Assembly: GCF_007746795.1 (NCBI RefSeq)
Contig: NZ_CP036343.1
Location: 6,586,357 to 6,650,356, forward strand
Length of the DNA: 64,000 nucleotides
From: Gimesia algae
GTDB lineage: Bacteria > Planctomycetota > Planctomycetia > Planctomycetales > Planctomycetaceae
Direction: 5' to 3'
Below are positions 18,405 to 27,825 of this stretch, one piece after another; within the stretch, counting starts at the first letter, position 1, and each line of letters starts with the position of its first letter. The notes under the pieces are model-generated. The model was given only the letters and a program-made list of their open reading frames with translations. It did not search any database and was not told the DNA's origin. The translations under genes and the position numbers were made by a program.

Positions 18405-21400
18405 TTATTCCCGTGTGATGAATTCATCCAGGTTCATTAACACGCGTGCGACAGCCGTCCAACTGGCAGCTTCTGATACTTCGATCTCTTCGGGCAAATC
18501 GCTGGCAGCAACCTGCTTCGCCTGGTGTGGTGACTTTTTGAACCATGTTCTCTGTTCATGCAGGTATTGTGTCAAAACTTCCAGTTCGTGGTCTGCGGGT
18601 GACCGGGACAGACAGATTTGAAATGCCTGTCTCAATCGTCCCTCATCATAATCAGGGCCTTCCTGCAGAATCCGCAGTGCTAAACCCTGAATGAGCTCAA
18701 ACAGGGACTCGTCATTCGCGAGTGTTAAAGCCTGTAATGGTGTATTTGACCGAACGCGGCGGGTACACGTTGTATTACTGTTGGGAGCATCAAAGGTCGG
18801 CAGCATCGGATAAGGGCTTGAACGCCAGAAATACGTATACATGCCTCGGCGAAAGCGATTAGTGCCCTGCTCTTCAGGCCAGTTTTTCTTGTTCTGTGTC
18901 AGAACATAGATGCCCTCTGGTTGAGGAGGATAAACACTCGGACCACCAATGGTTCGCGTCAGTAGTCCACTACTGGCCAGAAACAGATCGCGAATAGACT
19001 CGGCTTCAATGCGATAGCGGTTCTGACGTGAGAGCAATAGATTGCGGGGATCCTGCTCCTGATTTTCCAGCCTGAAGTCGGAGGTCTGTCTATAAGTAGC
19101 GGAAGTAACAATCAGCCTATGAAGCTGTTTTACATCCCAGTTCAGGCGCATGAATTCCGACGCCAGCCAGTCTAGCAGTCGGGGATGAGTCGGTGATGTA
19201 CCTTGGGTGCCAAAATCATTTTCGGTCTCCACAATGCCCCTGCCGAAAAAGCGTTGCCAGTAGCGGTTAACGGTCACCCGTGCCGTGAGAGGCTGTTCCG
19301 GACTGGTGAGCCAACTGGCGAAATCCAAGCGTGTCGGAGTTTTCACTTCTTCAGGAAATGGAGGTAATACCGCGGGGACATCCGGGCTGACAGGTGCCCC
19401 GGGTGCCAGAAAATTCCCTCGCAACAGGATGAACGTTTCGCGCGGCTTCGGCAACTCCTTCATGACCATTGTTGTGACAATGCCTTTATTGAGTTTCGTC
19501 TGCTCTGCTTTCAGTTTCGTCAGCCTCTGATTTAGTCCAGCCCACTGAGGATCTGACTGATGAAACGCCTGTGTGATCGTTGCCTTCTGTTTTGCATCCC
19601 GTTTTTCTTCTGGTAACTTTAAAATGGCAAGCACGGCAGGGTCGACATTGAACACTCCCGGATCGACCAGGGTCGCAGACAACCTAAACCGTCCCACATT
19701 GTATTTCGCATTGCGCGTCTGTGATAAGGTCACCCGCAATTTCATCGGGTCGGAGTACTGTAAAGGCGTTTTCAATGAAAACAAGACCCTGCGATTCACA
19801 TTCATATTCCCCTTAGACACATTAATGGCCCAGCCAGTTTTCAGATCACCATCTATAAGATAAGACGCCGGAAATTTATTCTGTGAATGATCTGCCGTGG
19901 CTTGAACCAGTTTCACTGGTTCAAAATCCGTCCAGCGATTTTCTGTTTTTTTTGCCACTTCGACGATCACTTCGTCCAGCACAAAGTTACCGTTGCCAGC
20001 CCAGCCAGGCCCCATTTTGGGCAGACTTTCATGGGTGAGGACTTCGAGCCTCAGTCCTTTCATCCCCGGTGGGATATTTTCCGCTTCGACCTGGTAGACA
20101 TCGTTGTCAGGGATTTTTCCACCGACTAATAATGACTGGTCGTCCAGCGTGGTCAGGGACGCTCCGTTTTCGGAAACCATGCCCTGGGGTTTGAGCACAG
20201 TCCACTGTTTTTCTGAATCTTTCAAATTCTGTTGAACCGTCGTTTGCCACGATTCGAATTCCGGAGCAAGCGTCTTTTCCCGCTCTGTCAATTGTTTCGT
20301 ATTTACAGCAATCTGCTGCTTGAGTTCGGCTTGCCTTGTTTTCTGCACTTTTGTGGGTAACGCGAGAGTCGGTGGGGCGCTGTTCACATCAGCCGTACTG
20401 TTAAAGATCGCATACAGCTGATAGAAATCCCGTTGTGTCAGGGGATCGTATTTATGCTTGTGGCATTGCGCACATCCAACGGTCAGCCCCAGAAAGGCGG
20501 CTCCGGTTGTATTCACCCGGTCCACTACGGCTTCCACGCGAAACTGCTCGGGGTTCGTTCCCCCTTCCTGGTTGATCAGTGTGTTTCGATGAAAGCCGGT
20601 CGCGATCAATTGCGCGGTGGTAGGCTGCGGTAGCAAATCCCCGGCTAACTGTTCTGTGACAAACTGATTGAAGGGCATATTGTCGTTGATGGCATTGATC
20701 ACCCAGTCTCGATATTTCCAGATCGAACGCGGGCCATCAATCGTAAAACCATTTGAGTCTGCATAACGGGCCACATCCAGCCAGTGCCTGGCCCAGCGTT
20801 CTCCATAATGAGGAGACGCCAGCAGTCGATCGACGAGCCGTTCATAGGCCCCCGATTCGGAATCAGCCAAAAACTCCTGTACCTGTTCAACGGTAGGAGG
20901 CAGGCCTGTTAAATCAAGGCTTAACCTGCGAATCAGTGTATTCCGGTCAGCTTCCGCTGAAGGAGTCAGTTTGTTTTGTGTCAGCTGCTTGAGGATAAAG
21001 GCATCAATCGGATTTCTAATCCAGTCCTGCTGCGGGACAACAGGAACGGTGGAACGCTGTATGGGTTGAAAGGCCCAGTGCTCCGATGAGACTTGTGCCT
21101 GCTTCAACACGGACTCGGATTCTGGTATGTGGGCCCCCTGCTCAATCCACGTTCCGATCAGATTGATCTCCTGTGGTTTCAAGGCAGGCAGGTCGTGCGG
21201 CATTTGGGGGATTTTGCCTTGTCCCGAGAGGCTTTGAAACAGCGGGCTTTCGGCCTTTTTCCCCGGAACGACGGCTGGCCCGCGGTCTCCCCCTTTGAGA
21301 AGGTTAGCCCCATAATCCAGGCGCAACCCCGATTCTTCAGCATCCTGGGAATGACAGTCGTAACAATACTGCTTTAAGAGAGGGCGAATCTGTGTTACGA

Positions 21401-21506
21401 AATCAATGGCGACCTTACTGTCCGCCTTGTCCTCTGCCAAACCGGATTGCACCATGACTGAGGTGATCAAAACAGCGGCTGTCACATGTCTTAACAAATT
21501 CCGCAT
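18405..21506 (-). CDS. PSD1 / planctomycete cytochrome c protein (DUF1549-DUF1553)
   Basis: The protein has 1034 residues from the ATG at 21506, chosen because it opens a signal peptide (MRNLLRHVTAAVLITSVMVQ); an upstream in-frame GTG-type extension has no such character. The order is planctomycete cytochrome domain with heme motif CYDCH (residues 48-52), DUF1549 with a second CAQCH motif and DPLTQRDFYQLYAIFN, a discoidin-like insert (SYLIDGDLKTGWAIN), and DUF1553 with LTARVTVNRYWQRFFGRG. Two c-type hemes suggest periplasmic electron transfer linked to the DUF1501 partner downstream. The substrate is unknown. No clear ribosome site is present, as is common in this phylum. Confidence 0.9.
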   Translation of the reverse strand: MRNLLRHVTAAVLITSVMVQSGLAEDKADSKVAIDFVTQIRPLLKQYCYDCHSQDAEESGLRLDYGANLLKGGDRGPAVVPGKKAESPLFQSLSGQGKIPQMPHDLPALKPQEINLIGTWIEQGAHIPESESVLKQAQVSSEHWAFQPIQRSTVPVVPQQDWIRNPIDAFILKQLTQNKLTPSAEADRNTLIRRLSLDLTGLPPTVEQVQEFLADSESGAYERLVDRLLASPHYGERWARHWLDVARYADSNGFTIDGPRSIWKYRDWVINAINDNMPFNQFVTEQLAGDLLPQPTTAQLIATGFHRNTLINQEGGTNPEQFRVEAVVDRVNTTGAAFLGLTVGCAQCHKHKYDPLTQRDFYQLYAIFNSTADVNSAPPTLALPTKVQKTRQAELKQQIAVNTKQLTEREKTLAPEFESWQTTVQQNLKDSEKQWTVLKPQGMVSENGASLTTLDDQSLLVGGKIPDNDVYQVEAENIPPGMKGLRLEVLTHESLPKMGPGWAGNGNFVLDEVIVEVAKKTENRWTDFEPVKLVQATADHSQNKFPASYLIDGDLKTGWAINVSKGNMNVNRRVLFSLKTPLQYSDPMKLRVTLSQTRNAKYNVGRFRLSATLVDPGVFNVDPAVLAILKLPEEKRDAKQKATITQAFHQSDPQWAGLNQRLTKLKAEQTKLNKGIVTTMVMKELPKPRETFILLRGNFLAPGAPVSPDVPAVLPPFPEEVKTPTRLDFASWLTSPEQPLTARVTVNRYWQRFFGRGIVETENDFGTQGTSPTHPRLLDWLASEFMRLNWDVKQLHRLIVTSATYRQTSDFRLENQEQDPRNLLLSRQNRYRIEAESIRDLFLASSGLLTRTIGGPSVYPPQPEGIYVLTQNKKNWPEEQGTNRFRRGMYTYFWRSSPYPMLPTFDAPNSNTTCTRRVRSNTPLQALTLANDESLFELIQGLALRILQEGPDYDEGRLRQAFQICLSRSPADHELEVLTQYLHEQRTWFKKSPHQAKQVAASDLPEEIEVSEAASWTAVARVLMNLDEFITRE

Positions 21507-21829
21507 GGGAAAACCCGAAATATGAGAAGGTGAACCGCGTTTCTGTGATACAGGATCAAATCCGTTCCCACTCAGGAATACGAAACAGAATGCGGGGTCG
21601 CTGGAGAAGCAGGCAGGTCGCTTGTTAATTGAGTCTATTACAGAACACCGCTGCAACATCTTCCAAACGAGCAGAGATTTACTTCATCTGGAAGAATAGA
21701 GACTCTAAGCCCGGTAACAGACTCTCATTCAGGTTACCAACGGAGCCGGTAGATTGCAAGTTTTTGTTGAATGTACAGCTCTGTTTTCACCCGGCGAATT
21801 CCCCATTCCCCACTGGAATCGTTTTAGAT

Positions 21830-22672
21830 TCACTCACCTTCAATTCGTAGTGATGTCAGTTTGATGCGTTCACGATTGGTGATAAAGCAGAGAAAGCATT
21901 CCTTTCCCGACTGGAGTGCAGGTTGGGCACAGGTCAGCACCCGTCGTCTGCCGATACTGACCACAAACCGATTCCCGGTTCCCACCAGACGTACAGGCAC
22001 CGCTTCCGGTTTTGTGCGGGTCAGATCTAACTTGATCTGCTTCAATTCCTGACTGGTATCCGCAACGGATTCGGAAATACTGACCGCATCATTTTGAAAA
22101 TGGATCACACTGGAAACGAGAATCTGATCTGGCTGCTCAGGATTTCTAGTCAGTAACTGCAGTTCGAAGTCAGGAAACTCTTTCTCAACCTGCACACGAA
22201 AACTGACACTGATTTTCTGGTAAGGCCTGTTAAAAGTCGCTACCGAAATCTGATCCACTGCAGACTCCATACCCTCTTCTGTGAACTGCCAGCCCTGACT
22301 TTTCCAGAACAGTTTGTAAAAAGGGTTTTGCCAGCTGGTTGATTCCAGCTCACCTTCCTTTACGGTATTCAGATCCGGTAACAAAGGTTTTTTAAAGGCA
22401 GTCTGAGTCAGAACAAGATCAGCTGAAGATGCAGACACAACGGGATCTGGCTGTAAATCTGCAGGCTCTGCCTCAGCTACTGACTGGAACCGTACACCAT
22501 CAACGGCAGGCTCTGCATTCAGATTACCAGTTTTAGAAACTGACAGCTCCATCTGACGACTCTGAATCCAGTAAATCAGAAGTGCAGAAACCAGCGCAAT
22601 ACAGACAAACAGCATCACACCGGACCGGATTCGTATTCGTTTTAGATTTGTCTCTGATTCCTCAGATATCAT
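21830..22672 (-). CDS. Single-pass membrane protein with an extracytoplasmic beta-rich domain
   Basis: The 280-residue product has a basic start, one membrane helix at about 19-36 (VMLFVCIALVSALLIYW), a Pro/Ala/Glu-rich spacer to about 95, and a C-terminal domain of alternating strands from about 110. The segment WQNPFYKLFWKSQGW and the later FVVSIGRRRVL resemble the concanavalin-like sandwich that often binds sugars, but I cannot place it in a named family. The ATG overlaps nothing and lies 5 bp after the methyltransferase stop, with GGATAGA as a ribosome site. It is the last gene of a compact three-gene unit. Confidence 0.7.
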   Translation of the reverse strand: MISEESETNLKRIRIRSGVMLFVCIALVSALLIYWIQSRQMELSVSKTGNLNAEPAVDGVRFQSVAEAEPADLQPDPVVSASSADLVLTQTAFKKPLLPDLNTVKEGELESTSWQNPFYKLFWKSQGWQFTEEGMESAVDQISVATFNRPYQKISVSFRVQVEKEFPDFELQLLTRNPEQPDQILVSSVIHFQNDAVSISESVADTSQELKQIKLDLTRTKPEAVPVRLVGTGNRFVVSIGRRRVLTCAQPALQSGKECFLCFITNRERIKLTSLRIEGE

Positions 22673-22677
22673 TGAAT

Positions 22678-23934
22678 CTATCCATCAATCCCTGTCATTA
22701 CGTGTCCAGACTTCTGGCACAATTTTTGAAATCGTTCCCCCAATGCCTGCTCCAGATAAAATGTATCGATTCCATACAGATCTTTTAAAGACCGAAACTG
22801 GTGTATTAACTCTCGAAATTCCCTCATTGGCAGTCGGGGCTGTCTTTTGACAGCGCGAATCAGCAGGTTTTTGGGAGTATGCTCCGTCTCAATGAATTCG
22901 ATAACCTGAGTGCGATAACCGCAAATTTCCAGTACCAGTGCCCGCAAGGCATCCGTCACCAGTGACGCTGTTTTCTCTTTTAGAATCCCATGTTTCAGTA
23001 AACCTGCCTGTGGCACACTGCTGATCTGTTGATAAATTTCATGCTGACAGCAGGGAACAGCCATAATGACATCCGTATCAGCAAGTACAGCTGCCGCAAT
23101 CGCTGCATCGGTGGCAGTATCACAGGCATGCAGTGAAATGGAGAGATCACATTTTTTTGAACCGAACTGAAAGCGGGAAATATCTCCGGTATTGAAAGTC
23201 AGACCATCACATTTCAAATCATCAGCGATCTGCTGACAGTGAGTTACAACTGACTGCTTTAAATCGAGTCCAGTGATGTTGACTCGGCGCTTCAGGATTT
23301 CGGTAAATAAGTAATGGGTGGCAAACGTGAGATAACTTTTACCACAACCAAAATCAACGATATTGAGCTCGCCACTCCCTGACAGTGATGGCACAATCTC
23401 ATTAATGAATTCCATGTATCGGTTTATCTGTCGAAATTTGCGATATTGAACTGATTTCACCTTTCCGGCGTGAGTCATCACACCAATCGCTTCCAGAAAA
23501 TCGCAGGGGACACCTTCCGGTATCAGATATTGTTTCGTACGGTTGTGCGTTACGATTTCCGGTTGTTCTGCTTTCGTCGGGGCATGTTTTTTCATCGAAA
23601 CATTGCCCTGTTTTGATTTGCGAAAATGATAGTCAGCCTTTTGCGTAAAAAGATAGCCCTCTTGAAAATGCTCCAACCAGAGTTCCATGATACGCTGAAA
23701 ACTCTCCTCGCGAGGCAGATTCTCATGGACTTCCTGTCTGCCCCGCAGAAGGGCAAACTGATAATGAGGCTTCTCTTTGATAACCAGAGGTCTCAAAGTC
23801 ACTTTTTTTAATGTCGAAACCTGCTTTTCCACCGGTTTACATAACAGCAGCTGGATACAGTCCCCATTTTCCAAAGTCTGCATGACAACATCAGGTAAAG
23901 CGAGTTCAGAATGTGATGGATCTGGATTCATCAA
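22678..23934 (-). CDS. METTL25-like class I SAM-dependent methyltransferase
   Basis: The protein has 418 residues. An N-terminal region of about 150 residues ends in [24 protein letters not shown] and [19 protein letters not shown], then the Rossmann core begins with motif [13 protein letters not shown] (193-204). [10 protein letters not shown] and the Cys-rich PCCQHE (294-299) follow. This layout is that of Methyltransf_32, the family of eukaryotic METTL25 and related proteins, whose targets are RNA or ribosomal components. The bacterial substrate is not known to me. Its start lies 29 bp inside the end of the upstream prepilin-peptidase-like gene, so the two are coupled. Confidence 0.85.
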   Translation of the reverse strand: MMNPDPSHSELALPDVVMQTLENGDCIQLLLCKPVEKQVSTLKKVTLRPLVIKEKPHYQFALLRGRQEVHENLPREESFQRIMELWLEHFQEGYLFTQKADYHFRKSKQGNVSMKKHAPTKAEQPEIVTHNRTKQYLIPEGVPCDFLEAIGVMTHAGKVKSVQYRKFRQINRYMEFINEIVPSLSGSGELNIVDFGCGKSYLTFATHYLFTEILKRRVNITGLDLKQSVVTHCQQIADDLKCDGLTFNTGDISRFQFGSKKCDLSISLHACDTATDAAIAAAVLADTDVIMAVPCCQHEIYQQISSVPQAGLLKHGILKEKTASLVTDALRALVLEICGYRTQVIEFIETEHTPKNLLIRAVKRQPRLPMREFRELIHQFRSLKDLYGIDTFYLEQALGERFQKLCQKSGHVMTGIDG

Positions 23935-25054
23935 TTGAAATCTGGTCCTGTGTTTTTGTTTGAGGGATCCGTTTAAGATAGATCGACTGTGACATACCTG
24001 TCAGTACAGGGATTGCTACTATCTGGAAACCTGTTACCAGCAGATAGCTCAGGTTACTCATATGCAAGGGAAGAATTGTCAGATACTTACCAAATAATAA
24101 CTGTAACATCAGTATAGATACGATAAAAGCTGAAGCCGGTAATCGCAATAGAAACTGCCTGTTTCCACGTGATGATAACTCAAAACAGAGCAGACTGAAT
24201 GCGGCCAGAAAACCCAGAGCCACCACCTGCTGCCAGCCCAGATAAACTCCCACCAGAATCAACAGCCAGGAAGTTCGGGGCGGAAACGGACTCGCCGATT
24301 GTGGCTTGAATAAAACCGGCCAACAGAACAGGACCCCTACAATGACCCCATATAACAGACCCCAGACCAGCGTCTTGATGGTCTCAATTTCGACCCCTAT
24401 ATGTAGCGTCCCGTAATAGTAAAGTTCGTTAAGCAGTACTGCCGTACTTGATACTTCAGACTGAGTAGAAATTAAAGCAGGAACCGGATGTAATTCGGGA
24501 ATGAATGCGCCGGCCCCGAGACCGATGATAAAGCACCAGATCAACAGTCGGCGGGGAATGCTCTGACCATCATATTGGATGTAGGCTGATGCCAGCAGAA
24601 CAATAAACAGATAACTGTAATAGACATCCAGGGCAATCAGATCCCAGGTCCGACCTTCCAGGATCTGATAGCTGCCCCCAAAACGGTTGGGAGGCCGGTA
24701 TGGTAGAAACTGTCCTCCGGAATGGACTAGCACTATATATAAGAGGAGAAAGAACAAACCGGTCAGCGCCTCAACGATCGGATACCGTACCGAAATCGGC
24801 GTCTGACATGTTCGACATTTACCTCGCAACAGAAGCCAGCCCAGAATCGGAAGATTATCTCTTGTCTGGATCGGCGTCTCGCAGACCGGACAGCGTGACT
24901 TGGGTTTGGAAATATTCAATCCCAACGGCATCCGATAAATGACTACATTTAAAAAACTGCCAATCACAGAACCCATCACGAAACACCAGAGGGCAGTAAA
25001 CACCTCCAGAACCCACAAGTGCGAACTTGAGGAAAACTCTAACATCAGTTGCAT
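23906..25054 (-). CDS. Prepilin-peptidase-like protein with degenerate catalytic motifs
   Basis: The 382-residue membrane protein has the family's N-terminal domain: [18 protein letters not shown], then paired cysteines CPVC (55-58) and CRTC (80-83) that bind zinc, followed by helices. In active type IV leader peptidases, an Asp lies seven residues before the Pro of an IP motif and another in GxGD. Here the IP motif reads [10 protein letters not shown], with Gln160 at the catalytic place and Asp162 two residues later. The GxGD site aligns with PPRT (258-261) before LGWQ. Both key aspartates therefore seem lost, so proteolysis is unlikely. The protein may keep a structural or regulatory role. 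It is first in the unit with the METTL25-like gene. Confidence 0.8.
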   Translation of the reverse strand: MQLMLEFSSSSHLWVLEVFTALWCFVMGSVIGSFLNVVIYRMPLGLNISKPKSRCPVCETPIQTRDNLPILGWLLLRGKCRTCQTPISVRYPIVEALTGLFFLLLYIVLVHSGGQFLPYRPPNRFGGSYQILEGRTWDLIALDVYYSYLFIVLLASAYIQYDGQSIPRRLLIWCFIIGLGAGAFIPELHPVPALISTQSEVSSTAVLLNELYYYGTLHIGVEIETIKTLVWGLLYGVIVGVLFCWPVLFKPQSASPFPPRTSWLLILVGVYLGWQQVVALGFLAAFSLLCFELSSRGNRQFLLRLPASAFIVSILMLQLLFGKYLTILPLHMSNLSYLLVTGFQIVAIPVLTGMSQSIYLKRIPQTKTQDQISIDESRSITF

Positions 25055-25713
25055 GGTTCAGGGTCTATCTATGGTTCCATTTGTTTCATGATTAATTACG
25101 CCGCCAGCGGAACGTTTCACACCATCTTTTACATAAAAACCTTCCAGGTCTGTTCTCTGGAGATTCGGATGCAGTTGACTTTACTCAAAAAGAATTCAAT
25201 CCAGGATTTTGCAGAATTCCCCTAGTTCAATTCGTGCGAAGTCGCCGGAATCGGAGAATGAGTATTTCACCTCAAAACATCATAATTAGATCCAAAACAA
25301 AAATACATATACCATTTTACGTAACTGGTACCCCAAATTTAACAAAGTCGGATCAGATGCCGCTTTCTCCAAAACCCCGGTCAACAGATTGAATTACATC
25401 TACCGATAATTCATGTATCTCCAGATATAAATATAAACGAACTATGACTACTTCGGATACGAATTAACTCTCTCAAATAGAATCTATTGTCCAAAATCCG
25501 AATAAGCTCACTGACAACAATTTCTGAGTCATTTACCAACCTCAGACTTAAAACGGCTGTTGAAAGTCTCTATTTTCAGCACCGCTTTTAAAAAAATTGT
25601 TCCCATACATCAGACCGAGATACCACCTGGAAGTATGCATGGAATTTCCCCGCCTCACGGATATTTCCTGCCCCGTTTAGAATACAAATTGTAGATTTGG
25701 AAAGCACACAGCA
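25055..25713. other. Intergenic region with one hairpin, no gene
   Basis: This 659 bp divergent gap separates the minus-strand prepilin-peptidase-like gene from the plus-strand gene at 25714. It is AT-rich and should hold both promoters. No convincing gene or RNA gene was found; an imperfect hairpin is listed separately at 25550-25589. Confidence 0.55.
25550..25589. repeat. Imperfect inverted repeat (possible cruciform or leader hairpin)
   Basis: AAAACGG and TGTTGAAA on the left arm pair with TTTCAGCA and CCG-CTTTT on the right arm, leaving one bulged C on each side and an 8-base loop. It is 125 bp upstream of the gene at 25714. No T-run follows on the plus strand. Confidence 0.45.
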
Positions 25714-27228
25714 ATGAATTCAAGGATGCAACCCCACCTTTGGATTAAATGTTCAACTTTAATTGTATTCACCACGATTTCTCAGATTGCCTGTGATCTT
25801 CAGGGTGCCTCTGGACCTCAGTTACTGGTCCCCGATCTTAAATCTGCCCCGAATGGAATTAGACAGGTCACAACGATTCCTGAGGACATGGAAGCCCCGG
25901 TGGTCGCCCGCAAACCTGACTTCAGTATAGAAGCCCAGAAACCGGAACTTCTGGCTGATGATCCCTCGGAAAAAAAAGCTGGCTCTGTCCCGGAACCCAA
26001 ACCATTTCCGGGTATCGCCAGCAAGTCTTCACCAGAGATGAAAAAACCAGAGCCTCCGAAAGCACCACCTGTTCCAGAAATTGTTGACCCGCTGGACAAA
26101 CTGGTAGACGAAGCGATTGAAGTCTCACACCGCAGAATGCTTTCCACCAATGTACACACACCCTGGCAGATTGCACATGGGATTCTCGCGCTTCGCTGGG
26201 AATACACACTCTACCAAAATAACAAACGCATTCGTGCCATTGACTGGATTTCAACTGGCCCCAGTTTCCGTGGACGCCCCTGGTTCATTACCACTCCCCA
26301 TGGTGGCAAGGGACATCCTTTTACAGAGCCTTATGCGTTTGAAGGTCACCCGAATCAATTCCTTGCCTTTTACGCCATGGCTGGAATTCCAATCGACCAT
26401 CAATTCAAAACAGGCGAAAAAACAATCTCGATCGCCGATATGATCAGTAACGCCAAGGCGGAAGTAAATACAAATGAAGAGATCACCTGGACTCTGTGGG
26501 CATTTTCCCGCTATCTCCCCTGGGATACAGAATGGGTGAGTGACCGACAGGAAGAGTGGAGTATGGAGAAACTGGTACGGGCGCAGATGCAGTCTGAACC
26601 GACCAAATCAGCCTGCGGTGGTACTCACGGCCTGTTCGCGACTGCCAGTGCCGTCAACTGCTACCTCAAAGACCAGAAACAACTGAGGGGAACCTGGCTG
26701 GAAGCCAGCATGCGGGTTCGTCAGTACGCTGAATACGCCCGTTCGATGCAGAACCGTGACGGCTCATTTTCTTCAAAATATTTTGAAGGCCCTGAGTACG
26801 CCAGTGATGTGAATAAACGTGTCTCAACTACTGGTCACACGCTGGAATTCATCATGGAAGCATTGCCGCAGAACCGCCTGGATGAGCAATGGGTCCGCAG
26901 CGCTGTTTACCGGATTGCGACCGATCTGATTGAGTATAAAAGTCAGCCGCTGGAACCGGGTGGCATGTATCACGCAATTGACTCACTGGTCATTTACCGT
27001 GAACGGACCCGACCTGATTACGCAAAATACCTGGAAGAACTGGCTAAGCACAAAGACTTTGAGAAACCGGAACCCTCGGACCAGATCATCGGTTACTCAA
27101 AGCGATTTCTGCAGCAGCAAAATGCTGCTCAGTACAATCATCAGCCACAGTACCGGCAGAACAACAGTTCAAACGAAGATACATCACGGCAGGCACGTCG
27201 TCGTGGCCTCTTCTCACGGTACAAATAG
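25714..27228 (+). CDS. Exported planctomycete protein of unknown function, helical-toroid-like
   Basis: This 504-residue product has an N-terminal hydrophobic segment (HLWIKCSTLIVFTTISQIA) likely to be a signal peptide, a Pro/Lys/Glu-rich spacer to about residue 130, and a helical domain from 135 to 460. The domain contains TPWQIAHGILALRW, HPNQFLAFYAMAGIP, GGTHGLFATASAVNCYL and STTGHTLEFIMEAL. The spacing of Gly-His and aromatic residues resembles alpha/alpha-toroid folds of the terpene-cyclase/prenyltransferase type, but no catalytic motif is evident. A Gln/Asn-rich tail ends in basic residues. The role is unknown. It stands alone on its strand. Confidence 0.75.
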   Translation: MNSRMQPHLWIKCSTLIVFTTISQIACDLQGASGPQLLVPDLKSAPNGIRQVTTIPEDMEAPVVARKPDFSIEAQKPELLADDPSEKKAGSVPEPKPFPGIASKSSPEMKKPEPPKAPPVPEIVDPLDKLVDEAIEVSHRRMLSTNVHTPWQIAHGILALRWEYTLYQNNKRIRAIDWISTGPSFRGRPWFITTPHGGKGHPFTEPYAFEGHPNQFLAFYAMAGIPIDHQFKTGEKTISIADMISNAKAEVNTNEEITWTLWAFSRYLPWDTEWVSDRQEEWSMEKLVRAQMQSEPTKSACGGTHGLFATASAVNCYLKDQKQLRGTWLEASMRVRQYAEYARSMQNRDGSFSSKYFEGPEYASDVNKRVSTTGHTLEFIMEALPQNRLDEQWVRSAVYRIATDLIEYKSQPLEPGGMYHAIDSLVIYRERTRPDYAKYLEELAKHKDFEKPEPSDQIIGYSKRFLQQQNAAQYNHQPQYRQNNSSNEDTSRQARRRGLFSRYK

Positions 27229-27248
27229 CCCCTGCTCACTCGTCGAAT

Positions 27249-27686
27249 TTATTCAGTCCGTTCAGACTGGGAACCTTCTGAAGTTTCTTTGATATTTCGA
27301 ACAGAGGGGACCCAGGTCCGCTGATCATCAGCCGCTTCCTTGATCGATTCCAGAGTCGGTGGCTGATTCGTACCATAATCAGTATGGCTCGATTTTTTTC
27401 GCGGACGAGGTCGATACTCGTAGGGATCTGCATCCTGTTTCTTCCAGAAGTGCCACAGTTTGAGCTTCTCCTGCTGGGATTCCGGGGGTTTATCACGCAG
27501 CAGCCAGAGTGTTAACAGCAATACAGTAATGACACCAATGGCAACCATCATGGGTCTGCCCGGTGGTTCGCCACTCGTAACAACGACGAAGATACAAGCA
27601 AATAATCCGCCAGTGAGTGTGAATACAGTTGCCAGCCAGGCCGCTGCCTGATCTCCTGAACCACGAGGGGATTGACCTGCAGTCAT
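27249..27686 (-). CDS. Small two-helix membrane protein, unknown function
   Basis: The protein has 145 residues with two membrane segments, about 16-35 (AWLATVFTLTGGLFACIFVVV) and 46-63 (MVAIGVITVLLLTLWLL), joined by a short loop with GEPPGRP. The rest is a hydrophilic, basic then acidic tail that would face the cytoplasm. No family is recognised. It ends 20 bp from the convergent gene at 25714-27228 and lies 139 bp downstream of rseP. The clean membrane layout and absence of any competing frame make it a likely real gene. Confidence 0.65.
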   Translation of the reverse strand: MTAGQSPRGSGDQAAAWLATVFTLTGGLFACIFVVVTSGEPPGRPMMVAIGVITVLLLTLWLLRDKPPESQQEKLKLWHFWKKQDADPYEYRPRPRKKSSHTDYGTNQPPTLESIKEAADDQRTWVPSVRNIKETSEGSQSERTE

Positions 27687-27825
27687 AATCTGGTTCTCCG
27701 ATGTGCTCCCAAAATGCGACAGGATCTTCCATTCCTGACGTCTCGATCACATCAGGAACTACCTTCAGCTTAACAGATTTATTGTGCGATCCTAATCATT
27801 TTTTGGAGTCACTCAGAATATGAAA

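Noticed and set aside
25402..25409. ACCGATAA, close to a sigma-28 -10 box
   Set aside because: No TAAA box lies 14-16 bases upstream, and the next gene is about 300 bp away.
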